Source: Picochlorum sp. 'celeri' (lineage: Eukaryota; Chlorophyta; Trebouxiophyceae). From it: 64,000 nucleotides of DNA. Below, one piece after another: positions 28,940 through 38,052 of the stretch (position 1 is the first letter of the stretch; every line of letters begins with the position of its first letter). The translations under genes and the position numbers were made by a program. The notes beneath the pieces were generated by a model that was not told the origin of the DNA, ran no database searches, and worked only from the letters and a program-made list of their open reading frames with translations. Where the stretch lies: assembly GCA_010909725.1 (NCBI GenBank), contig JAACMV010000018.1:558001-622000 (forward strand), given 5' to 3'.

Positions 28940-29725
28940 ATGAACAGAGTGATAGAAATGACACGAAAGTGTCGAATAGGCCCATCTCACCATGCCTGGT
29001 CCAGTGTGGCATCGTTTCATGACTCCCAATCCATTCGACACGATGATCCAGAGCAGCCATCATCCTCGTATTCAAAGGATGGGGATAACAACAACAACAA
29101 TAACAGTGCTTTGTATTCGAAAGACTCTACCAACCCACTGTATGCGCTGGTGCGAATGGTGACGACTTTGAAACAAAAGAGGAAGAGTGCAAATGAATAT
29201 TATGTTAGACGAGTGTTGAGAGAGCAGATTGGTTTTACAGAGTATGATGTTGATCGGATGTGGAACTCTCCTGTAGAAAGACGTGTGTTTCAGTTGAGTG
29301 TGAGGAATAATATAGAGCCTCTAGTGTCATACCTGAAGAGTTTGGACATTACAGCAAGTGCCTTGGTGTCCATCCTGACAGAAGAGCCTTTGATTCTGAG
29401 CAAGCCGGTGGATGACCACATTATCCCAATAGTGACGTGGTTGTTCAATGTCGTAGGTAATCAAGCACCGGCGGTGCTGCTGCGATGCCCAAAGCTGATG
29501 CTGCAGGTGACTCCAGACCAGCTCTCTGGTTTACAAGATGCCATGCAGCCACGAGAAGATCTCCTGCGACGTTTCGTCTGGGAGCATCCCCGGGAGTTTG
29601 GAGTCGTGTGTAGAATGTCTCGTCAGCAGCAGCAGGAATGTATCCCAAAGATTCTCCGTGCCATGCACCTTAAGGTGGGTGATTCCAACCACACACATTC
29701 GTCACTCGAAGAGATTCTTGAATAA
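28940..29725 (+). CDS. mTERF-like organelle gene-expression protein
   Basis: 261 residues, ATG at 28940. The C-terminal 170 residues have the repeated helix-loop pattern of mTERF proteins: LKSLDITASALVSILTEEPLILSKPVDDHIIPIVTWLF, then APAVLLRCPKLMLQVTPDQL, with the typical Pro at the start of each repeat. The N-terminal 60-70 residues are Ser/Arg/Asn-rich (including a run of Asn) and may be an organelle transit peptide. In plants and algae mTERFs act on transcription, splicing or translation in plastids and mitochondria. This one is short, with about three or four repeats. TGTAA lies at 29763-29767. Confidence 0.7.
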   Translation: MNRVIEMTRKCRIGPSHHAWSSVASFHDSQSIRHDDPEQPSSSYSKDGDNNNNNNSALYSKDSTNPLYALVRMVTTLKQKRKSANEYYVRRVLREQIGFTEYDVDRMWNSPVERRVFQLSVRNNIEPLVSYLKSLDITASALVSILTEEPLILSKPVDDHIIPIVTWLFNVVGNQAPAVLLRCPKLMLQVTPDQLSGLQDAMQPREDLLRRFVWEHPREFGVVCRMSRQQQQECIPKILRAMHLKVGDSNHTHSSLEEILE

Positions 29726-29762
29726 TACATACGCATGACGCTGTTATTATTTGCATTATAGT

Positions 29763-29767
29763 TGTAA
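29763..29767 (+). terminator. TGTAA polyadenylation signal of the mTERF gene
   Basis: TGTAA 38 nt after the stop and 32 nt before the next ATG on the same strand. Confidence 0.5.
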
Positions 29768-29798
29768 ATAAAATAAAGTAGTAGTGTTGTTGGCAGAA

Positions 29799-30629
29799 AT
29801 GACAGTGTCGAGTACGCAACGCCGCGTGAATCCAGACCGTCCAATGGAAATCATGCTTGTTGACCTGGACGACTGTCTCTATCAGCAGCCAGGAATGGCA
29901 CAACAAGTTTCTCGTAATATTCAAAAGTACATGGTGGAGTATTTGGGATTCTCTGAAGACACAGTGCAGGAAGAGTCGAGGGCATTGTATCTCGAACACG
30001 GAACGACCCTGAGCGGACTGGTAAACGCTCTGGGCAAAACAATCGATTACGATCATTGGCATTCACATGTACATTGGAGTTTAGACTATAAAACATATAT
30101 TCGTCCGGATCCTACTCTCAGAAAAATGCTTGATGGAATTCCTGTGAAAAAGTTCATTTTTACCAATGCTGATAAGCGTCACGCGGCGATATGTCTGGAC
30201 CTGTTGGGGCTCACCGACTGTTTCAGTGGGGTTATATGCTTTGAGACAATGCTTGAGTTGGTGGGAAAGTACCCAGATAGGGTGGCCAAGCACGATATTT
30301 CACCAGAGGGTGGGGTCTTGTGCAAGCCACACCCTCTTGCGTGGGAAATGGCGCTTGCTCACGTGGATGGAGACGCGAGCGTGACCATGTTTTTTGATGA
30401 TTCTCCTAGGAATATTGCTTCGGCGCATGCATATGGTATATACAGCGTGCTGGTGAATCCAAACAGGATTGATACTGCGTATGACTGTCATATTCCAAGC
30501 ATGCATCATGTCCCATCCCATCTTCCGTGGCTGACGTCTGTTGGGGATGGTATCGATCACAGCCGTGATAAGGATGAGGAGGATGTATTGGTTGCGGCGG
30601 AAGAGACTCCTGTGGTTGTGCAGGCCTAA
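29799..30629 (+). CDS. HAD-family pyrimidine 5'-nucleotidase-like phosphatase
   Basis: 276 residues from the ATG at 29799-29801; upstream in-frame starts are non-ATG. HAD motif I DLDDCLYQ (nucleophile Asp and acid/base Asp), motif II FTNADKRHA, the Lys in CKPHPLAWEMAL (motif III), and motif IV FFDDSPRNI are all intact. The pattern with DDCLY and SPRNI matches the SDT1/PHM8/plant UMP phosphatase-like group, soluble Mg-dependent nucleotidases for UMP, CMP or similar phosphate esters. It lies 73 bp downstream of the mTERF stop. Confidence 0.85.
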   Translation: MTVSSTQRRVNPDRPMEIMLVDLDDCLYQQPGMAQQVSRNIQKYMVEYLGFSEDTVQEESRALYLEHGTTLSGLVNALGKTIDYDHWHSHVHWSLDYKTYIRPDPTLRKMLDGIPVKKFIFTNADKRHAAICLDLLGLTDCFSGVICFETMLELVGKYPDRVAKHDISPEGGVLCKPHPLAWEMALAHVDGDASVTMFFDDSPRNIASAHAYGIYSVLVNPNRIDTAYDCHIPSMHHVPSHLPWLTSVGDGIDHSRDKDEEDVLVAAEETPVVVQA

Positions 30630-30972
30630 TACTGCTTTCAATTTTGTTCTTTTGGGTGGAATTCACCTCTGCTGATACTACTACGAATCGCTGTATTTTG
30701 TTATACTTGATATTGTAATATAGAGACACACCGTGTTGTGTACGAGTCTCGATGATGATGATGACTGGGAGAGAGAGAGTTTGTTTTTGCATGCTATGCT
30801 GCTCCTCCAATTCATTATTATGTAGCTGGGTGAGAATCAATAGAATCCTGGCGGAGTTGTCGGTCCGGGAATAGAATTGAATAGCATTTGAATCGTTTAA
30901 TACATACTGGTGATCGTAGATACCTGTATTCTGTAGTATCACGTGGCGGCGTTTTCTTGAACAATTCTGACC
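30630..30972. promoter_or_regulatory. intergenic region between the HAD phosphatase and eIF3f
   Basis: 343 bp, A/T- and GA-rich with a GAGAGAGA stretch near 30770. No gene. A TGTAA lies near 30715. Confidence 0.4.
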
Positions 30973-31830
30973 ATGGCCACGACGGACGCTGCTGTTCTCA
31001 CCTTGCCTGTTGGTGCCACAGAGAACACCGTTCGAGTACATCCAGTGGTTGTTTTTACAATATCTGATGCATATATCCGTAGAAATGAGAATCAGGAGCG
31101 AGTTATTGGGACATTGCTTGGGACGATTGGGGACGGCGTCGTCGATATTACAAACTGCTATGCGGTTCCCCACAGCGAAAGTAATGATCAAGTAGCAGTA
31201 GATGTTGTTCATCATCAGACTATGGCAGAACTTCAGAAGAGAGTGAATGGTAGGGAGCGTATTGTGGGTTGGTTTTCGACTGGGACTGATGTGTCTGGAA
31301 GTGACGCTTTGATTCACAATTTCTACACCAATGAGTGTCCGAATCCAATTCATCTGATCTTAGATACATCTTTAAATGGCGAGGATCGGGCAGTGAAAGC
31401 ATATGTGTCTCGGGTGTTGAGTATTCAAGGGAACCAACTGGCAAGGGAGTTCCAAGAGGTGCCGTGTGAGGTGAGGGCGAGCGAGGTGGAGCGTATTGCT
31501 GGGAATCTTCTTCTGTCAGAGTCGACAGAACATTTACCAAATGAGCTGGAAGGGTTGGTTGATAGTTTGAAGAATTTAGACGAGCTGATTCAGGCGGCAG
31601 AAAGTTATGTAGATCAGGTTGTTCAGGGGTCCTTGCCAGGGGATGTGTCCATTGGCAGGCAGCTTGCAGAGGCGCTGTCGGCTGTCCCACGCATGACTAC
31701 AAAAGATTTGACCAAGTTGGTGAGGAATAACCAGAACGATATACTGCTCACGACATATCTGTCTGATTTGATTCGAGCACAGATTTCACTGAGCGATAGG
31801 CTTGGAACAATGCAGCTTCCGCTCATGTAG
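30973..31830 (+). CDS. EIF3F: translation initiation factor eIF3 subunit f
   Basis: 285 residues, ATG in a CCATGG context. An N-terminal MPN domain without catalytic JAMM zinc ligands: VRVHPVVVFTISDAYIRR, RVIGTLLGTIGDGVVDITNCYAVPH, then GWFSTGTDVSGSDALIHNFY and a C-terminal helical extension. The TG..V...D.LIH spacing and the missing His-x-His are characteristic of eIF3f rather than CSN or RPN subunits. It is a core subunit of cytosolic eIF3. Intronless. Confidence 0.93.
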   Translation: MATTDAAVLTLPVGATENTVRVHPVVVFTISDAYIRRNENQERVIGTLLGTIGDGVVDITNCYAVPHSESNDQVAVDVVHHQTMAELQKRVNGRERIVGWFSTGTDVSGSDALIHNFYTNECPNPIHLILDTSLNGEDRAVKAYVSRVLSIQGNQLAREFQEVPCEVRASEVERIAGNLLLSESTEHLPNELEGLVDSLKNLDELIQAAESYVDQVVQGSLPGDVSIGRQLAEALSAVPRMTTKDLTKLVRNNQNDILLTTYLSDLIRAQISLSDRLGTMQLPLM

Positions 31831-31904
31831 ATGCCGTATATGTTGTTATTATTATAGAAATATTCATGTGAAATACGATGAAAAAGCAAGATGATGATGT
31901 CGTT

Positions 31905-33161
31905 TTATGAATCGGATGCTTCTTCCTGTCCATGTGGAGCTTGTGTTGAAGCATAGGCTGATGTGGGAACTGGCAAGAATGGGAGAGGCGGTTGAATGAA
32001 ATCAACACGGCGTCTGATATCTGATACCCCTGGCACTAAAGCTGGTGGTAATGATGGATGCTGTATAGCGTGTCGTTCCACCCCATCATCTCCCTGGAAC
32101 ATACCCAGTAACCTAGCATGTTCCATGAGTAATGTCATCCTATCCTCCCCAGTGTTTGGAATTCTATGAAGCAGAAATGATATCATAAATATAGGTAGAT
32201 GTAGCAGTGATGCACGGAACAGTATTCTGGCGTTGGTATTGGATGGCTTGGCATAGAAATTTGCTGCCGTCAGCAGCATACCTGCACTGATGAAGGCAGA
32301 TTCATATGCAAAATATGGCGATGTAATTCCCAACCAGGTGGATAAAGCACCCAATGGTAACAAATACATGCAGTTTCTGAGCGCACATGCCGCTGTTCTC
32401 TTCCCTGTTGGATCCACAAGGGATAACATCTTGTACCCTCCTGCTGCATAATCCTTCCTACAAAGCCATGCCAGAGACATAAAATGGGGCATTTGCCAGA
32501 AATACAGGCCTGCAGCAAGCAGGAAAGCACCAGAATCCAATTCTCCGTGTGCACCTGCCCACCCCATCAGCGGAGGAATGGCACCCACAACAGCACCAAT
32601 CCATGTGTTGACAATACTAATCTGCTTCAGGGGGGTGTACACCCCTGCGTACAATGCTATGTTGCCTCCACCAAGAACTGCAGCCGTTGTATTCACTTTT
32701 TCGTTCAAAATATACACCCCTGACACACCAGTGATGAGCGCAAACGCGAGCGCATGCCCCCTCGACATTCTCCCCATTGGCAAGGGCCTTATAGCAGTCC
32801 TCGACATTCGAGAATCGTTCACCACCTCGTACACTTGGTTCAGTGCATTCGCCGATGAAGATGCCAGCATAGTCCCTAAACAAGTCCATCCGAATCCCCT
32901 CCAATCCACAGATTCTGTACTCGCTGCCACATACCCAGCAGCAGCTGTTGCCACCACCAACCCACTCAACCGAGCCTTTGACAATTGCTTGTAATCTCTC
33001 ATCCTCGATCGCACATGTTTCCACACTGAAGAAGATGAAGATGTTGTACTCGTACTCGCAGTGCTAAAACAGTGCTGCGTGGTGGACCAACTATGCCGTG
33101 TCTCTTCAAGCAGAGACACGACCGAGTCCTTTATAAGCACACCAGCCCTTTGCCGCACCAT
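31905..33161 (-). CDS. COX10: protoheme IX farnesyltransferase (COX10)
   Basis: 418 residues from the ATG at 33159-33161. COX10 makes heme O from heme B in the mitochondrial inner membrane for cytochrome oxidase. The N-terminus (MVRQRAGVL..., Ser/Thr-rich to about 60) looks like a mitochondrial presequence. The UbiA prenyltransferase motif NALNQVYEVVNDSRMSRTAIRPLPMGRMS holds the N..D..D-type metal-binding site, though changed from the bacterial NxxxDxxxD form, and the second motif is YAGVYTPLKQISIVNTWIGAVVGAIPPLMGW. About eight membrane segments follow, with WQMPHFMSLAW and DPTGKRTA. The open frame extends to 33200 without an ATG. It ends 74 bp from the convergent eIF3f gene. Confidence 0.93.
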   Translation of the reverse strand: MVRQRAGVLIKDSVVSLLEETRHSWSTTQHCFSTASTSTTSSSSSVWKHVRSRMRDYKQLSKARLSGLVVATAAAGYVAASTESVDWRGFGWTCLGTMLASSSANALNQVYEVVNDSRMSRTAIRPLPMGRMSRGHALAFALITGVSGVYILNEKVNTTAAVLGGGNIALYAGVYTPLKQISIVNTWIGAVVGAIPPLMGWAGAHGELDSGAFLLAAGLYFWQMPHFMSLAWLCRKDYAAGGYKMLSLVDPTGKRTAACALRNCMYLLPLGALSTWLGITSPYFAYESAFISAGMLLTAANFYAKPSNTNARILFRASLLHLPIFMISFLLHRIPNTGEDRMTLLMEHARLLGMFQGDDGVERHAIQHPSLPPALVPGVSDIRRRVDFIQPPLPFLPVPTSAYASTQAPHGQEEASDS

Positions 33162-33394
33162 ATCACGAATGCTCCTACCTAAATTCTGTAAGAATTTCAA
33201 TTGAATTTCTCATCTTCTGTAAAGATTGTAGCACCTGTACAACCCAATGACATTTTGGGGGATTTTTTCCAATCAAGGAACTTCCTTTCTCTCCACAAAA
33301 GAGGAAGAAGAATGGAACACCCCCGATCAACAAAAACCAAGTTTTTCACAGGACCCTGTGTCCAGAACTATATCCGATATTCAGAAAAGCAAGA

Positions 33395-34081
33395 ATGAGG
33401 ACTCTCTCATACCATCAAACGGCGTGTTGCAAGAATCATACCACCAAGGTGACGGTGCAGTGTCGCTCTCTAAGTCGTCGCCAAGCTTTACAGCAACACA
33501 TGGCATCCTCAACATCATTTCTAGGCATCATGCTATTGGTACAGCAGGCACAGGGTGTTGGAGATGCCAATGCACTGGGGTTCAAGAAGGAATTGAAGAA
33601 CAGGAGAAAGAAGACTATTGATGTTGATGAATACACAGAAGCCTTGCAAACCCCTGACGGTCAGGAGATCAAGTACTATGACAGTGCCAAAGGAAACACA
33701 TTTGGTGGTGTTGCTAAAACTGGCGACACAGTCTCTGTCCATTTCGACTGCATGTATAGAAACATTGATGTGGTGTCAACACGATCTGCACGTCTCCTAG
33801 GTGAGAACAGGATCATTGCTGAGCCACTGCAGTTTACTGTAGGCTCATCCAAACAGCAGTCAGCAGCAGCAGTCAATGTCGATGGTGGAGGAGGACTATT
33901 CTCTGGGATGAGCGGCCCAAAGGCACCTCCTGCCCTGGAATACGCTGTGCAAGGAATGGCTGTAGGCACCAAGAGGCATGTGCTTGTCCCTCCAGAACTG
34001 GGATATGGGGAGCAGGGAGAGCAAGAGATCCCACCAGGAGCGACATTTGAACTTGTGATTGAGTTGTTACAAATACAATAA
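33395..34081 (+). CDS. FKBP-type peptidyl-prolyl isomerase, probably thylakoid lumen
   Basis: 228 residues, ATG at 33395. The N-terminus is Arg/Ser/Thr-rich (CCKNHTTKVTVQCRSLSRRQALQ), then a hydrophobic stretch (SSTSFLGIMLLVQQAQG) behind a twin arginine, as in Tat-targeted lumenal immunophilins. The FKBP fold follows: TPDGQEIKYYD, GDTVSVHFDCMYRN, PLQFTVGS, EYAVQGMAVGTKRHVLVPPELGYGEQG and IPPGATFELVIELLQI. A Ser/Gln/Gly-rich insertion (GSSKQQSAAAVNVDGGGG) sits before the flap region. Active-site aromatics differ from FKBP12, as usual for lumenal forms, so isomerase activity may be weak. It resembles the plant FKBP16 to FKBP18 group; a precise orthologue is not assigned. Confidence 0.85.
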   Translation: MRTLSYHQTACCKNHTTKVTVQCRSLSRRQALQQHMASSTSFLGIMLLVQQAQGVGDANALGFKKELKNRRKKTIDVDEYTEALQTPDGQEIKYYDSAKGNTFGGVAKTGDTVSVHFDCMYRNIDVVSTRSARLLGENRIIAEPLQFTVGSSKQQSAAAVNVDGGGGLFSGMSGPKAPPALEYAVQGMAVGTKRHVLVPPELGYGEQGEQEIPPGATFELVIELLQIQ

Positions 34082-34084
34082 ATA

Positions 34085-34330
34085 TCATCGCCATCCAACA
34101 TACGCCTTTAAAGAAGAAGAGGGACTAGAAGGGGGTTGGTACCCAACATTCATGAGTTTGAACTTTTGTATCACATACCGCCCTTTGCTTGTGTGTTTTC
34201 CTTCATTACTGCATCCTTTACCTTTATAATATCCTATTGGTCCTATTTTGGAAGTTAACTGCGTGAATCCCTGCCGAGGAACCCGTCTCCCCCGTTTCAT
34301 GACGTGAGACAGGAACGAATGAAGCACCAT
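34085..34330 (-). CDS. mitochondrial ribosomal protein mL41
   Basis: 81 residues, ATG at 34328-34330 (a second in-frame ATG, MKRGRR, at 34298-34300). After a basic start (KRGRRVPRQGFTQL) comes the family core IGPIGYYKGKGCSNEGKHTSKGRYVIQKFKLMN and an end LKAYVGW, which matches the YYKGKxxxxxGxHTxKGxYV and LKPYV signature of mL41 (MRPL41/MRPL27). It is a component of the large mitoribosomal subunit; the basic leader suits mitochondrial import. The stop is 3 bp from the stop of the convergent FKBP gene. Small size makes the call moderate, but the motif is specific. Confidence 0.75.
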   Translation of the reverse strand: MVLHSFLSHVMKRGRRVPRQGFTQLTSKIGPIGYYKGKGCSNEGKHTSKGRYVIQKFKLMNVGYQPPSSPSSSLKAYVGWR

Positions 34331-35056
34331 CCTGCTCTGCGACTACTACTAATACAATCAATTCATAGCCAAATGCCTGGTACTGCGAGTTTTCTATTCT
34401 GCTTGCGAGCACGTGGTTGCCATGCAATGAAGATGATGTTTCTTCTGTATTTGACCATCCAAGCACGTGCTCAATGGGAGACGCATGCCATGTTGCTCAA
34501 TCAACTGCCCTATGCTCCCTCGGCGCATTCATGCTACATGAGAGACCAAACACGTCGCCTTGGCGTTGTCAGAATAGTATTACAGTATTGTTTTCTCAAA
34601 TATACGGGGCCGAACAGACCGTATAGCTAGATAGAGCGCAGGGTATTGTACGCGAAGGATTTAACAACACCAAAGACCGTGTGTGGCCGTGTATTCCATC
34701 AATGCGTGGCATAAGAAGGGCTTAGATGTTTCTAATACCAAGTATGATTTGCTGGAATGCCATTTTTCAGAAGCAGGACTCGGCACGAGGTATAGTGCGT
34801 GCTGGGAGCAGGGTTTGCTTGTAGCATCGGTCAAACAAGGTGTGTGATTGGGGTTGTTTGCTAGGTGAGGCACGTTCGTGTGTTGGCGGAGCCGGGGTGG
34901 CTGCTCGTGGGTCGCAACCGTACGTCTGATCGTGTGGGTTCCGTGCAGGAAGTACACGTAGAATTTTTGTAAAAGATTAGTCTTATTGGAGTGAGAAGTG
35001 AGAGTGCTCCGTGCCGTGCTTGACGTATAGGTCGAGTGAGTAGCAACTGGGTCGCT
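34331..35056. promoter_or_regulatory. 726-bp upstream region of mL41 and WNK
   Basis: Divergent control region. A plus-strand open frame to 34626 contains a cysteine pattern (CSMGDACHVAQ) that looks like a broken CCCH zinc finger but has no credible start; I do not call it. The last 400 bp before WNK are G-rich and probably 5' untranslated. Confidence 0.35.
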
Positions 35057-37672
35057 ATGAATTCTTCTGTAGCGGAGCGGATGAAGGAGGGTGGCGACGA
35101 GATGTATCAGCATCTGGTGAGCAATGGGGTGAATGATTCTTCGACACCTCATCGCCACGAACGAAACCTTTCGGTGTTGAGTACCCCAGGGGACTCTGCC
35201 TTTGTGGAAATGGACCCCTCTGAGCGGTATGGAAGGTTTGATGAGGAGTTGGGTCGGGGTGCATGCAAAATTGTGTACAAGGCTTTTGATACACAAGAGG
35301 GGAGAGAAGTTGCTTGGAACAAGGTTGATCTTTGTGATGTTCCTTATGGAGGACAGGATGGTATTATGAACAATGAAGAGCAGGACAAGATCTTGGCTGA
35401 GATTCGGGTGCTGAAGGCTCTGAAGCATAAGAACATCATGTCTTTTTATAAATGGTGGTATAATGAGAAGAAGGGTGAGGTTAACTTTATCAGTGAGATG
35501 TTTGCATCTGGGACATTGAGGAAGTATCGCAAGAAGCACAAGCATTTGGGGGATGATGTGTTGAAACACTGGGGTTGGCAGATTTTGTCCGGATTGGTGT
35601 ATTTGCATGGGCATAATCCTCCAATAGTTCATCGGGACTTGAAATGTGATAATATTTTCATTAATGGTGCCGATGGTGTCGTCAAGATTGGTGATTTGGG
35701 ACTGGCAACCATGCTCCATGGAAGAACAGCGCCTCAGTCTGTATTGGGTACTCCAGAGTTCATGGCACCAGAGCTGTATGAGGAGTACTATGATGACAGA
35801 GTTGATGTCTACGCATTTGGTATGGTGATGCTCGAGTTGGCGACTTTAGAGTACCCATATTCGGAGTGTTCTAATGCTGCTCAGATTTACAGAAAGGTAA
35901 CCTTGGGAGTAAGGCCTGTTGGTCTTCAGAAGGTGACTTGTAGAGAGTTGGCTGATTTTATCAATACTTGCATCGCGCCACTGGAGCAGAGGCCAAGGTC
36001 AAGACAGTTGCTCAAGCATCCATACTTTGCATCCATTCGATCAACATTGCATCCAACAAAGAGTGAACTCCTTTTGTCTGCAGCGAGTTCACAAAATCCT
36101 AGCGGCTCTCAGCAATTTAGCAGAAGTAGAATGCCAACATCTGGCGGGAGCCATGCATCTTTTGCAGGCATGCCATTGTCTAGAACTGCTTCTGAATCAC
36201 CATTGGTGGATACATTACGGGGCGGCGAAGGAATCAAGCATCAGCGTTCCACAGCATCAGAGCTCATGAAAGAGTTAGAGAAAATGCCTAGCGTCAAGGT
36301 GACCAAGACGTCTAGTGGAGAGAAAGATGCGTCAGATGGATCAGTCTCTCCAGTTGGGAGTCCCTTCAAGGAATCTGCACTTGTTCCACCCTCTACAGGC
36401 AAAAGTAGAAAGGGAGTCTGTCGTTGTGCAGCGACAAATAGATGCTTTGAGTTTGCAGGGAAGTATCGGGAAGACAGGGACAAACGGCTGTTGAACTTGC
36501 GTCTAAGGATTTTGGAACCAGATGAGACAAGCAGGACTGTCGAGTTTGAGTTTGACATGACAAGTGATACTGCCACAAGTGTGGCTTCTGAAATGGTGGG
36601 CGTGCTGGAATTGAGTCCCGAGGATGCTGAGGCTATTTCAACGGCGATGGAGGCTGAAATTACGACGCTCCTCTCATCACTGGAGGGCCAGGCATCGACC
36701 AAGTTGGCAGAGGCAGCTGCCGAATTGCAGCAAGAGCTCAGGGATACTGCAATTCAGCAGGCCACAGGTGGAGAAGAAGACTATAATGGAGTTCATACGA
36801 GTTATCCAGGAAAGTCCGAGAGCATTCCATGTCAACAGCATATGGCAGCACGCATGGCATCTGGATTTGAGAGCATGGCATCATTCCATTCCATGGAATC
36901 TGCTCAGAGCAATGGCAGTGCCATGCAGAGCGCTCACTCCTCGCCAACAAAGTCTTCTACACGATCTGGAAGAGGGTCAGAAGACACTGGCATAGTGAGA
37001 CGTATTAACTCTGGTGACTGGTCGCAGAAGGTGAATCGTGCCATGGCCTCATTCACACCCCCTGAAGGTGCCTCACGTCGCCCATCTCTTGACAAGTCTG
37101 GCGGGCGAGAAAAACCTAACGGTTCGCCTCGAAGCGGGATGAAATCTCCAGAAGGAAATGGAAGGGACATAAGTTTGGAGAAAAGGTCCCTGAGCAAGTT
37201 GTATGAAAATCTCCTTGAGGTTGCTGATGTGAGGCAAACGTCACTTACACCACCTCCACCAAAGCCTCCTTTGCATCCTTCAGCATCAAAGTCTTCTCTG
37301 TGTCTGAGCAGTCCAGCATCGCTGAATGGAGACTCGGATTCTCCAATGGAGGAGACCAAAGGGGATGGCCCTCACATGTGTGAGAAGCAGAATGGCAAGC
37401 ACGCAAACCGCCAAAAGGCTCTGGATGCCTTGAAGGCAGTCGAGATGAGATCCTTGACGATGCTGGGAGGTAATACAGGAAATGATTGTGGACGAGGTGT
37501 TCCTATGGCAAGCTGCAAGATGTCAGAAACTGGCATCAATACTGCCTCGTCGTCAAGGGAGTCAAACATGGACAACATCGTCACGTCTCATCCAGTGGAA
37601 CTGGCAACAGTAGATTCAATAAATAACAAACTCGGCGTTACCAAATTGGACAGCAACAGTGCGGATTCCTGA
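35057..37672 (+). CDS. WNK: WNK (With No Lysine K) Ser/Thr protein kinase
   Basis: 871 residues from ATG 35057 (upstream in-frame start is GTG). Kinase domain about 55-325: the Gly loop reads GRGACKIVYKAF, with the WNK-type Lys in the loop, and VAWNKV lacks the usual strand-3 Lys, the defining trait of WNKs. HRDLKCDN near 191, DLGLA near 212, the APE motif as MAPELYEE near 234. Around 478-545 a PF2/CCT-type domain (LRLRILEPDETSRTVEFEFDMTSDTATSVASEMV) that binds RFxV/I motifs. The rest is long, Ser/Pro-rich and probably disordered, with many possible phosphosites. Plant and algal WNKs act in osmotic, circadian and flowering signalling. Intronless. Confidence 0.95.
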   Translation: MNSSVAERMKEGGDEMYQHLVSNGVNDSSTPHRHERNLSVLSTPGDSAFVEMDPSERYGRFDEELGRGACKIVYKAFDTQEGREVAWNKVDLCDVPYGGQDGIMNNEEQDKILAEIRVLKALKHKNIMSFYKWWYNEKKGEVNFISEMFASGTLRKYRKKHKHLGDDVLKHWGWQILSGLVYLHGHNPPIVHRDLKCDNIFINGADGVVKIGDLGLATMLHGRTAPQSVLGTPEFMAPELYEEYYDDRVDVYAFGMVMLELATLEYPYSECSNAAQIYRKVTLGVRPVGLQKVTCRELADFINTCIAPLEQRPRSRQLLKHPYFASIRSTLHPTKSELLLSAASSQNPSGSQQFSRSRMPTSGGSHASFAGMPLSRTASESPLVDTLRGGEGIKHQRSTASELMKELEKMPSVKVTKTSSGEKDASDGSVSPVGSPFKESALVPPSTGKSRKGVCRCAATNRCFEFAGKYREDRDKRLLNLRLRILEPDETSRTVEFEFDMTSDTATSVASEMVGVLELSPEDAEAISTAMEAEITTLLSSLEGQASTKLAEAAAELQQELRDTAIQQATGGEEDYNGVHTSYPGKSESIPCQQHMAARMASGFESMASFHSMESAQSNGSAMQSAHSSPTKSSTRSGRGSEDTGIVRRINSGDWSQKVNRAMASFTPPEGASRRPSLDKSGGREKPNGSPRSGMKSPEGNGRDISLEKRSLSKLYENLLEVADVRQTSLTPPPPKPPLHPSASKSSLCLSSPASLNGDSDSPMEETKGDGPHMCEKQNGKHANRQKALDALKAVEMRSLTMLGGNTGNDCGRGVPMASCKMSETGINTASSSRESNMDNIVTSHPVELATVDSINNKLGVTKLDSNSADS

Positions 37673-38052
37673 TTATATTCCTTCTTCCATTTCTACAAGC
37701 TATTTGGATTTTTATCCATGTTACATGGATTTACTTTTTTCGTACTAATAATATGTATACTGTGTTGTCAACGTCTGAGGTACTGAGTGTAAAATAAATG
37801 ACCATTTCTGTAGAACACCCCTAGATGATCCTTGTGCGTCGCCATATACCATGAAGGTTGGTAACGTCCGCATGGAAAAATACCTCCTGGACTTAACCAG
37901 GATGCAGAAGTAAATGAGAGATCAAAGGTGCGTCCGATCGGTGGCAGACCCATTAAGAAATTGCCATTGAGATTCTTTATTGAATGAAAGATCAGATGAA
38001 TGATTCGGGAACACAAACTTGGCCGAAGGAGCTTTGTTAAGTGTGATTTGAC
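37673..38052. other. 380-bp gap between WNK and the PDE12-YRDC gene
   Basis: 3' flank of WNK and 5' flank of the fusion gene. The minus strand has a 112-residue ATG frame (37768-38106, ending YLRR) that overlaps the next gene's first exon; it has protein-like patches (MGLPPIGRTFDLSF) but no family match, so it is left uncalled. Confidence 0.35.

Noticed and set aside
30406..31353. 315-residue minus-strand frame over the HAD phosphatase, gap and eIF3f
   Set aside because: Antisense to two clear genes; composition is not protein-like.
34661..35719. 352-residue minus-strand frame across the WNK start
   Set aside because: Antisense shadow of the WNK kinase and its leader; His/Pro/Thr-rich with no recognisable domain.
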